From CAZHJG01 sp964533425 (GTDB lineage Bacteria; Patescibacteriota; Saccharimonadia; Saccharimonadales; UBA4665), in contig CAZHJG010000005.1 in the NCBI GenBank assembly GCA_964533425.1, forward strand, positions 1 through 40,299: a stretch of 40,299 nucleotides of DNA, written 5' to 3'. The notes under the pieces were generated by a model, which was given only the letters and a program-made list of their open reading frames with translations, did no database searches and was not told where the DNA came from. Below, piece after piece: positions 22,506 through 30,651 of this stretch; positions within the stretch are counted from its first letter, which is position 1, and each line of letters begins with the position of its first letter. The translations under genes were made by a program, and so were the position numbers.

Positions 22506-23377
22506 TCAGTTGTTTCGAGTTGCCTAGCAAGTACTTTGTTAATTTCCAGCCGCGCGGCGTCCTGAAGTGTTTCGGCCACGAACTCGGCCAGTTGGCCATT
22601 TGGTAACTGCATAGCCTCAAACGCTTTCAGCCCCTGGTTATACATAAGCCTGGAAGCGTGGAGATGCTTCTGGAGTAGCTTGGGATACGACCGACGCAGC
22701 CGTTCCCGTATCCGTTCGCGTTTGTGAGCTCGGACACGCCGGAGTAGTCGAGTGACTGGCGTGACGCCCTCAAAACTGGCTTCCATGTGCGCCACAGCGC
22801 GCTCCACTATCATGTCAGCTTGTGGATCTGGCGGCATTCGCCGCCGCGGTTTTTGCTCTTGCGCTCGCTCAAACCGCTTGATTTCACGGACATAGCGCTT
22901 GACGTCCAGCTCCTGCGTGCGCTCAGCCACTGCTTGCTCGCCTAAATACTTGTTGAGCGCCTGCTTGTAACGGCCGCGGATAATGTCATAACGGTTACTC
23001 AAGTCCGGGAAGGCCCTAACGGCCTCCACCGCGTCGTGCATGGCGTGCCAGGCCGAGTCGCTCCTGGCATACCCGAGGTGTGGGGCCAAAACTGACTGCT
23101 CGATGCTCGTATCATTTAGTACTGTCAATAACAGATAGTGCGCCGCCTTGGCCTGTGAAGTCGTCGGATCAAGCACGTCCGACACTTCAAGCCCTTCACC
23201 GCGAAAATTATTAGCGGTGGCGTAAATAGCTCGGTCAATCGCAACGGATTGCGGCACGGTTAACGGTTCGCTTTCCGGTGAATACCAAAACTGTACCGCC
23301 GGATCGTCTTCGGGCGGCACGTGTTGCACGTCTGGTTCGACTAACGTGAGGTAATGATTATCTTCCTGTCTCGCCAT
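22502..23377 (-). CDS. Protein with DnaA domain-IV-like helix-turn-helix, no ATPase domain
   Basis: A 291-aa protein. Residues about 45-122 resemble the DnaA C-terminal DNA-binding domain: SQAKAAHYLLLTVLNDTSI aligns with the helix that carries R-x-I-A-x-YL in DnaA, and LGYARSDSAWHAMHDAVEAV with the GGRDHSTVLHA signature helix. No Walker motifs are present. The rest (140-291) is strongly basic and helical (LLRRVRAHKRERIRERLRR). The ATG at 23377 has AGGA 8 nt upstream; the TTG 8 codons earlier is less likely. DNA binding is plausible; function is unknown. Confidence 0.55.
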   Translation of the reverse strand: MARQEDNHYLTLVEPDVQHVPPEDDPAVQFWYSPESEPLTVPQSVAIDRAIYATANNFRGEGLEVSDVLDPTTSQAKAAHYLLLTVLNDTSIEQSVLAPHLGYARSDSAWHAMHDAVEAVRAFPDLSNRYDIIRGRYKQALNKYLGEQAVAERTQELDVKRYVREIKRFERAQEQKPRRRMPPDPQADMIVERAVAHMEASFEGVTPVTRLLRRVRAHKRERIRERLRRSYPKLLQKHLHASRLMYNQGLKAFEAMQLPNGQLAEFVAETLQDAARLEINKVLARQLETTD

Positions 23378-23459
23378 GGCTGTCGTCCTGTCAAGCTTCA
23401 ATAATTCTGTTATACGCCCCGGCGACAGCGGCGGCCTGTATAAATTTTCACTAATATAC

Positions 23460-23488
23460 TTGCGCTTTACACAAGCGTCTGTTAGATT
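23460..23488 (+). promoter_or_regulatory. Candidate promoter of carAB
   Basis: TTGCGC (23460-23465), 17 bp, TAGATT (23483-23488). Start would fall near 23495, only a few bases before the carA ATG, with no ribosome site between. Confidence 0.45.
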
Positions 23489-23498
23489 CTATGGAAGT

Positions 23499-24596
23499 AT
23501 GCAGACCGGGCCTGACACAAAAAAGAATCAGCAATCGGCGAATCGCTCCTCCGGGGGCGATTTTTTTAAGCGCCGGCGCGGCGTGCTGAGCCTCAGCGAC
23601 GGCACTACCTTCCGTGGTCGGATACCGGATTGGCAGCAGGGGGTTCAGGTCGGAGAGGTGGTCTTCAATACCGGCATGACCGGTTACGTGGAATCGTTAA
23701 CCGACCCTTCGTACTCCGGACAGATCTTGGTGTTTACCTATCCGCTCATCGGCAATTACGGCGTGCGGGTCAGCTCTGGCGAGTCACCGCGCATTCAGGC
23801 CAGTGGCGTGGTGGTGTCCGAAGCAGCCCTGACCTACAGCCATAGCGGCGCCGAGCGGTCGTTCCTGGACTGGCTGAAATCTCAGAGCGTTCCAGTCCTG
23901 CTGGAGGCCGACACCCGGGCGCTGACCAAGCACCTGCGCACCCGTGGGACCATGGCTGGAGCGATGGCCGACAAACGCGTCAAGCCGGCCGATATCCGCC
24001 TGAAGCCCTCATTCGTGTCTATCGACAAGCCCATCACCTACAATCCAACCCACAAAAAGAAAGTCATTCTAGTGGACTGCGGCGCCAAAGAGAACATTCT
24101 GCGCTCGCTGCTGGCTCTGCCGGTACAGGTCAAGCGGGTACCGCACGATTACGACTACACTCAAGAGGCTTATGACGGCGTACTGCTGTCGAATGGTCCT
24201 GGCGACCCCACTGACTACGCCGCCGCGGTGAAGATTGCCGCAAAAGCGCTCCAAAAAGGCCAGCCGGTGTTCGGCATCTGCCTGGGCAGCCAAATTATGG
24301 GCCTGGCCGCTGGCGCCAAAACCTATCGGCTCAAGTTCGGCCACCGGGGGCACAACCAGCCCTGCCTAGAGAACGACGGACGCTGTTACATTACCAGCCA
24401 GAACCACGGCTATGCCATCGACGAACGCAGCTTGCCCTCCGGCTGGCGCGTTTCGTTCCGCAACCTGAATGACAACTCAGTCGAGGGTATCGAGCATAAA
24501 ACCAAGCCGTTTTTCTCGGTGCAATTTCACCCCGAAGCCTGCCCCGGCCCGACTGATACCGGCTGGCTATTTGAAAGGTTCCATAAATCGCTATGA
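23499..24596 (+). CDS. carA: Carbamoyl-phosphate synthase small chain (glutamine amidotransferase)
   Basis: A 365-aa protein. It hydrolyses glutamine and passes ammonia to CarB to make carbamoyl phosphate for pyrimidines and arginine. The CarA N-terminal domain starts at about residue 27 (RGVLSLSDGTTF); the class I amidotransferase has nucleophile Cys261 (GICLGSQ) and His344/Glu346 (QFHPEA). GHNQPC and ITSQNHGYAI mark the CAD/Bacteroidota-like type. CLGSQ replaces the common CLGHQ. The first 26 residues are an extra polar tail, and their codons contain an intrinsic-terminator hairpin (23541-23567). It is followed by carB, 100 bp downstream. The ATG at 23499 is the best start but has no ribosome site. 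Confidence 0.93.
   Translation: MQTGPDTKKNQQSANRSSGGDFFKRRRGVLSLSDGTTFRGRIPDWQQGVQVGEVVFNTGMTGYVESLTDPSYSGQILVFTYPLIGNYGVRVSSGESPRIQASGVVVSEAALTYSHSGAERSFLDWLKSQSVPVLLEADTRALTKHLRTRGTMAGAMADKRVKPADIRLKPSFVSIDKPITYNPTHKKKVILVDCGAKENILRSLLALPVQVKRVPHDYDYTQEAYDGVLLSNGPGDPTDYAAAVKIAAKALQKGQPVFGICLGSQIMGLAAGAKTYRLKFGHRGHNQPCLENDGRCYITSQNHGYAIDERSLPSGWRVSFRNLNDNSVEGIEHKTKPFFSVQFHPEACPGPTDTGWLFERFHKSL
23541..23567 (+). terminator. Terminator-like hairpin inside the first codons of carA (attenuator candidate)
   Basis: AATCGCTCC (23541-23549) pairs with GGGGCGATT (23554-23562): 9 pairs including one T-G, a TCCG tetraloop, and a run of seven T from 23561. It lies 42 bp after the carA ATG. A second frame from ATG 23491 reads through it and has CGG-CGA Arg codons directly before the stem. 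Confidence 0.65.
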
Positions 24597-24609
24597 GTAG
24601 ACGGTTAAC

Positions 24610-24670
24610 GGTATACGGTATACGGTATACGGTACGCCAACCCTATACCCTATACCGTATACCGTATACC
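24610..24670. repeat. Inverted heptamer repeats between carA and carB
   Basis: GGTATAC is repeated 3.5 times (24610-24634) and its complement, TATACC with C or G, four times (24644-24670). The arms pair over 20 perfect bp plus 4 more after one mismatch, leaving an 8-9 nt loop. There is no T-run. The carB ribosome site (GGAG) follows about 15 bp after it. Confidence 0.85.
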
Positions 24671-24696
24671 TCCTTACCTCCCTCGGAGTCACACGC

Positions 24697-27600
24697 ATGA
24701 CTACTCCTTCGCCTTTGAAGAAAGTGGTGGTTTTGGGTTCCGGAGGTTTGCGCATCGGACAGGCTGGCGAGTTCGACTATTCCGGCTCGCAGGCTATCAA
24801 AGCGCTCAAAGAAGAAGGCATTTATACCGTACTCATCAACCCCAACATTGCCACAGTACAAACCGACGATGACATGGCCGACCGGGTGTACTTTCAGCCC
24901 TTGAACGCCCAAAAAGTCACGGCTATTTTGCAGCGCGAAAAGCCGGATGCCGTGATGCTCAGTTTCGGCGGCCAAACGGCCCTGAACCTGGGGCTGGAGC
25001 TCAACGACAGCGGCGTGTTTAAAAAGCTCGGCATCCGGGTGCTTGGCACGCCGGTATCGGCCATCAAAATCACCGAAGATCGTGACCTCTTCAAGAAATC
25101 CCTGAAAGAAATCGGCACCCTGACTGCCCGCAGCCTCATTGCCTACAACCTCAAGGAAGCGCTGGCCGCCGCCCGCAAAATCGGCTACCCCATCATGCTC
25201 CGATCCGGCTTCTCTTTAGGCGGGCTGGGCTCCGGGCGGATCAACAACGATGCTGAACTCAAACAGCGGGTCAGCGAAGTACTGAAGGCCGTGCCACAGG
25301 TACTGATCGAAGAATACCTGGCCGGCTGGAAAGAGGTGGAGTACGAGGTCGTCCGCGACCAGGCCGGCAACACCATCACCGTCTGCAACATGGAAAATCT
25401 GGACCCGATGGGCATTCACACCGGCGAAAGCATCGTGGTAGCGCCGTCACAAACACTGACCAATCACGAATATCACTACCTGCGCGAAGTCGCCATCCGG
25501 ACCATCAACCATCTTGGCATAATCGGCGAGTGCAACATTCAGTACGCGCTCAATCCGGCCAATGGTGACTACCGGGTCATCGAAGTGAACGCCCGCTTGT
25601 CGCGCAGCAGCGCCTTGGCCTCCAAAGCCACCGGCTATCCACTGGCGTTCGTGGCCTCGAAACTGATGTTAGGCTACAAACTTAACGAGTTAAGAAACGC
25701 GGTTACTGGTAAAACCTCGGCCTTCTACGAACCAGCGCTGGACTATCTAGCGGTCAAGATGCCGCGCTGGGACCTGGCCAAACTTAAGTCCAGCGACCAC
25801 CACATCGGCTCTGAAATGAAGAGCGTCGGCGAGGTCATGGCGCTGGGCCGCTCCTTCCCCGAAGCCCTGCAAAAGGCCATCCGCATGCTGAACATTGGCG
25901 CCCAGGGACTCAGTGTGCACCCGTATGAGTTTGCCGATCCGCTGGATGAAGTGGAGCATCCCACCGACCGCCGCCTGTTCGCCGTCTATGAAGCCCTGAA
26001 GCGTGGCCACAGTCCTGCCGAACTTCACGATCTGTCGAAAATCGACCGTTGGTTCCTGGATCACCTGGCCGCGATTTTAAGCGTCGAGCAACAAGTAATC
26101 GGCAAAACGTTGAGCCCGGAACTGCTGCTCACCGCCAAGCGTATGGGTTTTGCCGACAAAACGCTGGCCTCTCTGGCCAAAAGTAGCGAAGACAAGGTTC
26201 GCGCCAGCCGCCAACAGCACCGCATTCTGCCCGTCATCAAGCAAATCGACACCTTGGCCGGTGAGTTCGATGCCGAGACCAATTACCTGTACGTGACTTA
26301 TCATGGCGACAGCCACGACGTGAAGCCGCTCGGCAAAAAAGCCGTGACGGTGCTCGGTTCCGGTCCCTACGCCATTGGCTCCTCGGTGGAGTTTGACTGG
26401 TGCGCGGTTAATACCGTGAAAGCGCTGCAGGCTTACGGCCACCAAACCATCATCATCAATTCCAATCCCGAAACCGTTTCGACTGACTTCGACCGCTCCG
26501 ACCGGCTGTATTTTGATGAGCTAACGCTGGAGCGGGTGCAGGACATCGCCGATTTTGAACGGCCCAAAGGCATTGTGGTATCCGTGGGCGGTCAGATTGC
26601 CAACAATCTGTCATTACCACTTGCTAAACGCCACTACCCCATACTGGGCACCGCGCCCGAGCGTATCGACAACGCCGAAGACCGGCAAAAATTCTCGTCC
26701 ATGCTAGCCCAACACGGCATCGACCAACCGGCCTGGGATCAAGTGAGCGATCTGAAAACTGCCAAGCGCTTCGCCGCCAAGGTCGGCTACCCGGTGCTGA
26801 TCCGTCCGTCGTACGTCCTCTCTGGCGGCGCCATGAACGTGGTGCGCAACGAAGAGGAAATGGAGCAGTACCTTGGCGAGGCCACCAGATTGTCGCCAGA
26901 TCACCCGACGGTCATTTCGCAATTTATCCTGAACGCCAAAGAGCTGGAGATCGACGGCGTGGCCAAGGATGGCAAGCTGGTCATTTACGCCATTTCCGAG
27001 CACATCGAAAATGCCGGCGTGCACTCCGGTGACGCTACCGTGGTCTACCCGGCGCAGCGCTTGTATCTGGAGACAGTCCGGCGGGCTAAGCAAATTGCCC
27101 GCCAGGTTGTCAAAAGCCTGGAGATCAGCGGCCCGTTTAACATCCAGTTTATCGCCAAGGATAACGAGCTGAAGGTTATTGAGTGCAATGTGCGGGCCTC
27201 GCGCTCCTTCCCGTTCGTATCCAAAGTGTCCGGCCACAACTTCATCGCCATCGCCACGGAGGCCATGCTGGGTCTGAATAATAAAACTATCTATCAGACG
27301 TTGGAGCTCGATCACGTCGGCATCAAAAGCCCGCAGTTCTCGTACAACCGACTGAAAGGCGCCGACCCGGTGGCGGGCGTGGAGATGGCTTCCACCGGCG
27401 AAGTCGCTTGCTTTGGTAGGGACGTCGAAGAAGCTTTCTACACTTCCTGGCTGGCCACCGAGCAGCAGGTCCGCGGCAAGAGCATCTTTATTAGCATACC
27501 TGACGAACAGAAGCATAAATTCGTAGAAGAAGCCGCCGCGCTGGCCGACCAAGGCTGGAAACTGTACACGACGGCTGGCACTCATCAATACTTCAAAAAG

Positions 27601-27882
27601 CACGGCATCCGTTCTACCCGCTTGCATAAAATCAGCGACCGTAAAGAACCGAGCGTGCACAGCGCCGTCGAAAAGCGGCAGCTTGATCTGATGGTAAGCG
27701 TGCCCGATGCTCTGGAGCCGGGCAATGACGGCTATCAAATCCGACGCCTGGCTATCGATCACCACATTCCCCTGTTCACCAATGCCGAAACCGGCCGCCT
27801 GATGCTGAGCTGCTTGGCCAACCCCGAACTACACGACATCCAGCCTCAACACTGGCGGGAATACGTGCCCAACGACGCCTAA
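24697..27882 (+). CDS. carB: Carbamoyl-phosphate synthase large chain
   Basis: A 1061-aa full-length protein (E. coli form about 1070). Two ATP-grasp halves are seen: the first starts at about residue 8 with VVLGSGGLRIGQAGEFDYSG and has CNMENLDPMGIHTGES; the second starts at about 545 (AVTVLGSGPYAIGSSVEFDW) with HSGDATVVYPAQ near 770. The C-terminal 130 residues form the MGS-like regulatory domain. The wording of the motifs (for example GWKEVEYEVVRD, VIEVNARLSRSSALASKATGYP) is that of the CAD/Bacteroidota type rather than the E. coli type. GGAG lies 9 nt before the ATG. No terminator is obvious after it. Confidence 0.95.
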   Translation: MTTPSPLKKVVVLGSGGLRIGQAGEFDYSGSQAIKALKEEGIYTVLINPNIATVQTDDDMADRVYFQPLNAQKVTAILQREKPDAVMLSFGGQTALNLGLELNDSGVFKKLGIRVLGTPVSAIKITEDRDLFKKSLKEIGTLTARSLIAYNLKEALAAARKIGYPIMLRSGFSLGGLGSGRINNDAELKQRVSEVLKAVPQVLIEEYLAGWKEVEYEVVRDQAGNTITVCNMENLDPMGIHTGESIVVAPSQTLTNHEYHYLREVAIRTINHLGIIGECNIQYALNPANGDYRVIEVNARLSRSSALASKATGYPLAFVASKLMLGYKLNELRNAVTGKTSAFYEPALDYLAVKMPRWDLAKLKSSDHHIGSEMKSVGEVMALGRSFPEALQKAIRMLNIGAQGLSVHPYEFADPLDEVEHPTDRRLFAVYEALKRGHSPAELHDLSKIDRWFLDHLAAILSVEQQVIGKTLSPELLLTAKRMGFADKTLASLAKSSEDKVRASRQQHRILPVIKQIDTLAGEFDAETNYLYVTYHGDSHDVKPLGKKAVTVLGSGPYAIGSSVEFDWCAVNTVKALQAYGHQTIIINSNPETVSTDFDRSDRLYFDELTLERVQDIADFERPKGIVVSVGGQIANNLSLPLAKRHYPILGTAPERIDNAEDRQKFSSMLAQHGIDQPAWDQVSDLKTAKRFAAKVGYPVLIRPSYVLSGGAMNVVRNEEEMEQYLGEATRLSPDHPTVISQFILNAKELEIDGVAKDGKLVIYAISEHIENAGVHSGDATVVYPAQRLYLETVRRAKQIARQVVKSLEISGPFNIQFIAKDNELKVIECNVRASRSFPFVSKVSGHNFIAIATEAMLGLNNKTIYQTLELDHVGIKSPQFSYNRLKGADPVAGVEMASTGEVACFGRDVEEAFYTSWLATEQQVRGKSIFISIPDEQKHKFVEEAAALADQGWKLYTTAGTHQYFKKHGIRSTRLHKISDRKEPSVHSAVEKRQLDLMVSVPDALEPGNDGYQIRRLAIDHHIPLFTNAETGRLMLSCLANPELHDIQPQHWREYVPNDA

Positions 27883-28028
27883 CGCCTCTGACATTGTTGT
27901 CAAATTTGCTTTGAGGCTCATTCTATTGTGTTTGTAAGTTTATTTACAGCCGCCGCCGTGGTGCTCGATATTAAATAAGTATGCAATAAACGGAGTATCC
28001 GCATTAATGAATACCGGGGAGGCTGACC

Positions 28029-28535
28029 ATGGGAAAACTGATCGAGATTCTGGCCCTGTTGAGCATAGTGACTATATTTATAGGTTCCGTACTGTTTCCG
28101 GAGAGCAGCTTTATGTGGCTAGCGACGGTGACGTCGAATTTGACGCTGCTGCGCATCGTACTGATTACGCTTATTGCCACCTTGCTCATTAGTGGCTCAC
28201 TATTTGACCATCACTTACACTGGTTGCTCGGCATTTTTGCGGTCGGGCTGGGAAGCTGGGCGCTGTACGGCACGTATGATAACCACTTGCAAATACTCGA
28301 TGGCTTGTCATTCCTAGGCACCAGTATCGCGTTAGCCCTCGAGGCCCTACAACCCAACCTGGAGGCAGAGCCGGCACCAGAACCAGTGGCACTCAGGCAA
28401 TTGAGCACCGGCGTGAAGCAAAAAGTGGCCATTTACACCTTGGCCGCCTACGCCATTACCCGCTTTTTGACACTCACGCATCCGTTCGGGCATCACAAGT
28501 TGCAGCAGACCGAATCCAAACCCTCGAGCGCCTAG
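28029..28535 (+). CDS. Four- to five-TM protein of unknown function
   Basis: A 168-aa protein with TM segments at about 5-25, 28-55, 60-80, 88-105 and a weaker one near 135-150. The tail is charged and His-rich (THPFGHHKLQQ). GGGGAGG 8 nt before the ATG is a strong ribosome site. It follows carB by 146 bp in the same direction. The spacer holds only a short TGACA/TGTCA hairpin near 27889. No family is recognised. Confidence 0.72.
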   Translation: MGKLIEILALLSIVTIFIGSVLFPESSFMWLATVTSNLTLLRIVLITLIATLLISGSLFDHHLHWLLGIFAVGLGSWALYGTYDNHLQILDGLSFLGTSIALALEALQPNLEAEPAPEPVALRQLSTGVKQKVAIYTLAAYAITRFLTLTHPFGHHKLQQTESKPSSA

Positions 28536-28617
28536 AATTTCGACTTCCGCCGTGGTCTATGAATGATTAAATTTATAGACTTACCTCACGAGCGAGAACT
28601 GATAGTTACAGGGAGAC

Positions 28618-28758
28618 ATGCCAAAATCAACCAGTCGGAGCCGCGACCTTTCCACTAAAGAAAAGCGCACCATCATGCTTGTAGGCCTGCCGAGCAAACG
28701 TGCTAGTTCTTCGCAGTCATCTGCAGCACCGCGTGATTATTGCCGGCTGGGTCATTGA
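28618..28758 (+). pseudogene. Possible truncated gene start (46 codons)
   Basis: AGGGAG followed 2-3 nt later by an ATG opens a frame MPKSTSRSRDLSTKEKRTIM... of 46 codons. Its last part overlaps the convergent VOC gene (stop at 28703) and looks like its antisense. The first 28 codons are polar and basic. It may be a remnant of a gene cut by insertion of the accessory cassettes, or chance. Confidence 0.25.
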
Positions 28759-29095
28759 AGAAAGCAATCTTCATCATGCCGTAGTCGGCCACGCCGTTCA
28801 CGTCGGTCTTTAAATTCTGTTCCGGCAGATCGTACTGCTCGAAAACCACGCCTTTGGCTTTCATTTCCGACATAGTTTGGGCAAGATCGTCAACCGTGAA
28901 GTTCAAAAGCGTATACGTTGCCGGTTTGTGATTTGGCTTGGGGTAGATCATGATCATTTTGCCATCTTTCGGCTTTATCTGTAAGACGCCCATCTCTTGC
29001 ACCACCGTCAGACCGAGCACCTCAGCGTAAAACTCCTTGGCTTTGTCGAGATCATCAACCGTAAAACTAACCATTAGGGGCACGTCTTTAAGCAT
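28703..29095 (-). CDS. VOC family protein
   Basis: A 131-aa VOC protein: VSFTVDDLDKAKEFYAEVLGL at the start, a matching TLLNFTVDDLAQTMSEMKAKG half, and FFNDPAGNNHAVLQM at the end. GGGAG 6 nt before ATG 29095 fixes the start; an upstream TTG frame of 7 codons lies inside the previous gene. It overlaps the PhnB-like gene by 8 bp, so the two are translated together. The substrate is unknown. Confidence 0.85.
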   Translation of the reverse strand: MLKDVPLMVSFTVDDLDKAKEFYAEVLGLTVVQEMGVLQIKPKDGKMIMIYPKPNHKPATYTLLNFTVDDLAQTMSEMKAKGVVFEQYDLPEQNLKTDVNGVADYGMMKIAFFNDPAGNNHAVLQMTAKN

Positions 29096-29522
29096 TTTCT
29101 GCTCCCGGCTTACCAATATTCATCATCCAGTTGATATGGTATTTGTCGGTCAGGGAACCGAATAGATCGCCCCAGTACATAGGTGTCAGTCCTTGGTTAA
29201 CCGTACCGCCTTCGCTCAGTTTCGCAAAGATCTCACGCAGGCGCGTTTCGTCCGTACCCCCTAGAGATAGATCAACTTTCTTGGCTTCGTCGCTGGCTTT
29301 TTCGGTGTCACTGGCCATCAGCTTGATATCGCCGCCCTCCAAGCTGGCATGCATGTACCAGTCTTTCATATCGTCGCTAATAGGGGTTGGGAACGTTCCC
29401 TCTGGCACTTCACCATAGGTGCTGGCCGTGAGGTCGCCACCAAACACGCTTTTATAAAATTCCATGGCTTCCTTAGCATTGCCGTGGAAGTACAGGTAAA
29501 CTTCTAGACTTATATCACTCAT
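29088..29522 (-). CDS. PhnB-like VOC protein
   Basis: A 144-aa protein. VYLYFHGNAKEAMEFYKSVFGG at the N-terminus and GSLTDKYHINWMMN at the C-terminus are typical of PhnB / 3-demethylubiquinone methyltransferase-like VOC proteins, which are widespread and mostly uncharacterised. GGAGGG precedes the ATG by 6 nt. It is the first gene of a two-gene operon with the next VOC protein. Confidence 0.88.
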   Translation of the reverse strand: MSDISLEVYLYFHGNAKEAMEFYKSVFGGDLTASTYGEVPEGTFPTPISDDMKDWYMHASLEGGDIKLMASDTEKASDEAKKVDLSLGGTDETRLREIFAKLSEGGTVNQGLTPMYWGDLFGSLTDKYHINWMMNIGKPGAENA

Positions 29523-29617
29523 TGCGCCCTCCGTAGTTAAAATTTAGATGCATCTATTCTGCCACAAACCCATCAGTAGAGGAAATAAGAATTATCATTC
29601 AGCGCACCGAGCAGCGG

Positions 29618-30268
29618 TTATCTGTTGCTAATACACATCAATGTGTCATGCAGATTCCGGACTTCGCGGATGGGGTTGCCCGTGACACAGTGTACGCTGT
29701 CATGGAAGAAGACCATACTCAAGATACCCAAGCTGACTAACAAGACGGTGAGCATCGGCCAGTTGTGCCGCCAGTCGGTCAGAAGCTTCCAAGAGCTAGT
29801 TCGTCCATGCTTCCGTCGGTCGGTGGACCAGCGAAGAAAAGTCACCCCGCTCACGATAAGGGCAAGTGATGGCAGCAAGATCACCCATACCAACAAGATA
29901 GGGTCGCTCCATAGCCAGCTGTGAAACAAATCATGGTTGTAGAAAACTTTATTTAAACCGTTGGCTGCCAAGGCTGAAAAAAATGGTAACAGCAATACGG
30001 CCCCAGCCAGGCTGCCCTGCTTACTGTAGCGTGGTGTCTCGTGAGTCATAATTCCTCCAGCGGTTATTACCTGTTGTTGGGTGATGCTGAGCGGCAAATC
30101 AATAATAGCCCGTAGCCAGATGACTACCCGGTCGCGGCCGTTTTCGGCATTATCCAACATGTCGGCCAGTGTCTGCAGCATCTGTTCGCCATACTCTCGG
30201 CGATAGGCACGTGGATACAGCCTGATGAGGCGGCTATAAAGGGGAAAGCGCTTAGCTAGATTGTCCAT
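29618..30268 (-). CDS. PadR-associated membrane protein
   Basis: A 216-aa protein. The N-terminal RLYPRAYRREYGEQMLQTLADML motif is the short cytosolic helix found in permease-like proteins encoded beside PadR regulators. Four TM segments follow (about 85-103, 118-142, 170-192 and a weaker one near 65). It overlaps the PadR gene by 13 bp. Such pairs often respond to membrane or antibiotic stress; here this is an inference from the family only. Confidence 0.72.
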   Translation of the reverse strand: MDNLAKRFPLYSRLIRLYPRAYRREYGEQMLQTLADMLDNAENGRDRVVIWLRAIIDLPLSITQQQVITAGGIMTHETPRYSKQGSLAGAVLLLPFFSALAANGLNKVFYNHDLFHSWLWSDPILLVWVILLPSLALIVSGVTFLRWSTDRRKHGRTSSWKLLTDWRHNWPMLTVLLVSLGILSMVFFHDSVHCVTGNPIREVRNLHDTLMCISNR

Positions 30269-30603
30269 GAAACGCCCCTTTCGTTTGTAAGCAACTTGCG
30301 CTCTTGGGCCAGCTTCACGGTGTTTTCAAAATAGCTTAGCTCGGCACTCAAACGGTCGAAACCCCGCTTTGTCAATCGATAATACCGCCGGCGCTCGTGA
30401 AATTCCGGCACTTCTTCTATCAGGCCTTCATCGCGTAACTGTTTGATCGTTCCGTACAGAGCGCCGGGGCCAATCTTCACCCTGCCAGCCGAATCATGCT
30501 CGATCTGTTGCATCAGCTCATAACCATGCCGGGGTTTCAAACTCAGAGCAAAAAGAATACTAAATGCGACTTGCGGCAATAAATTCGCTGTTTTTCGGCT
30601 CAT
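30256..30603 (-). CDS. PadR family transcriptional regulator
   Basis: A 115-aa winged-helix regulator: ILFALSLKPRHGYELMQQIEHDSAGRVKIGPGALYGTIKQLRDEGLIEE is the complete PadR N-terminal domain (segments named only to show the layout), followed by RRRYYRLTKRG. The ATG at 30603 is the right start; the frame upstream contains the promoter. It overlaps the membrane protein gene downstream and has a perfect palindrome within its promoter. There is no ribosome site; the -10 ends 7 bp from the ATG, so the mRNA should be leaderless. Confidence 0.9.
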   Translation of the reverse strand: MSRKTANLLPQVAFSILFALSLKPRHGYELMQQIEHDSAGRVKIGPGALYGTIKQLRDEGLIEEVPEFHERRRYYRLTKRGFDRLSAELSYFENTVKLAQERKLLTNERGVSWTI

Positions 30604-30609
30604 ACTAGC

Positions 30610-30639
30610 AATATATATCAATTAACGATATATCGTCAA
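30610..30639 (-). promoter_or_regulatory. PadR promoter with operator between -35 and -10
   Basis: Leftward TTGACG (30639-30634), 18 bp, TATATT (30615-30610), which ends 7 bp before the ATG. The perfect inverted repeat ATATATC-N7-GATATAT (30613-30633) fills the spacer and touches the -10. This is an autoregulatory PadR site candidate. Confidence 0.68.
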
Positions 30640-30651
30640 CAGTAATATTTC

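Noticed and set aside
26704..27765. 353-codon minus-strand frame
   Set aside because: It lies wholly antisense to carB, whose protein is clear; it has no ribosome site or family motif.
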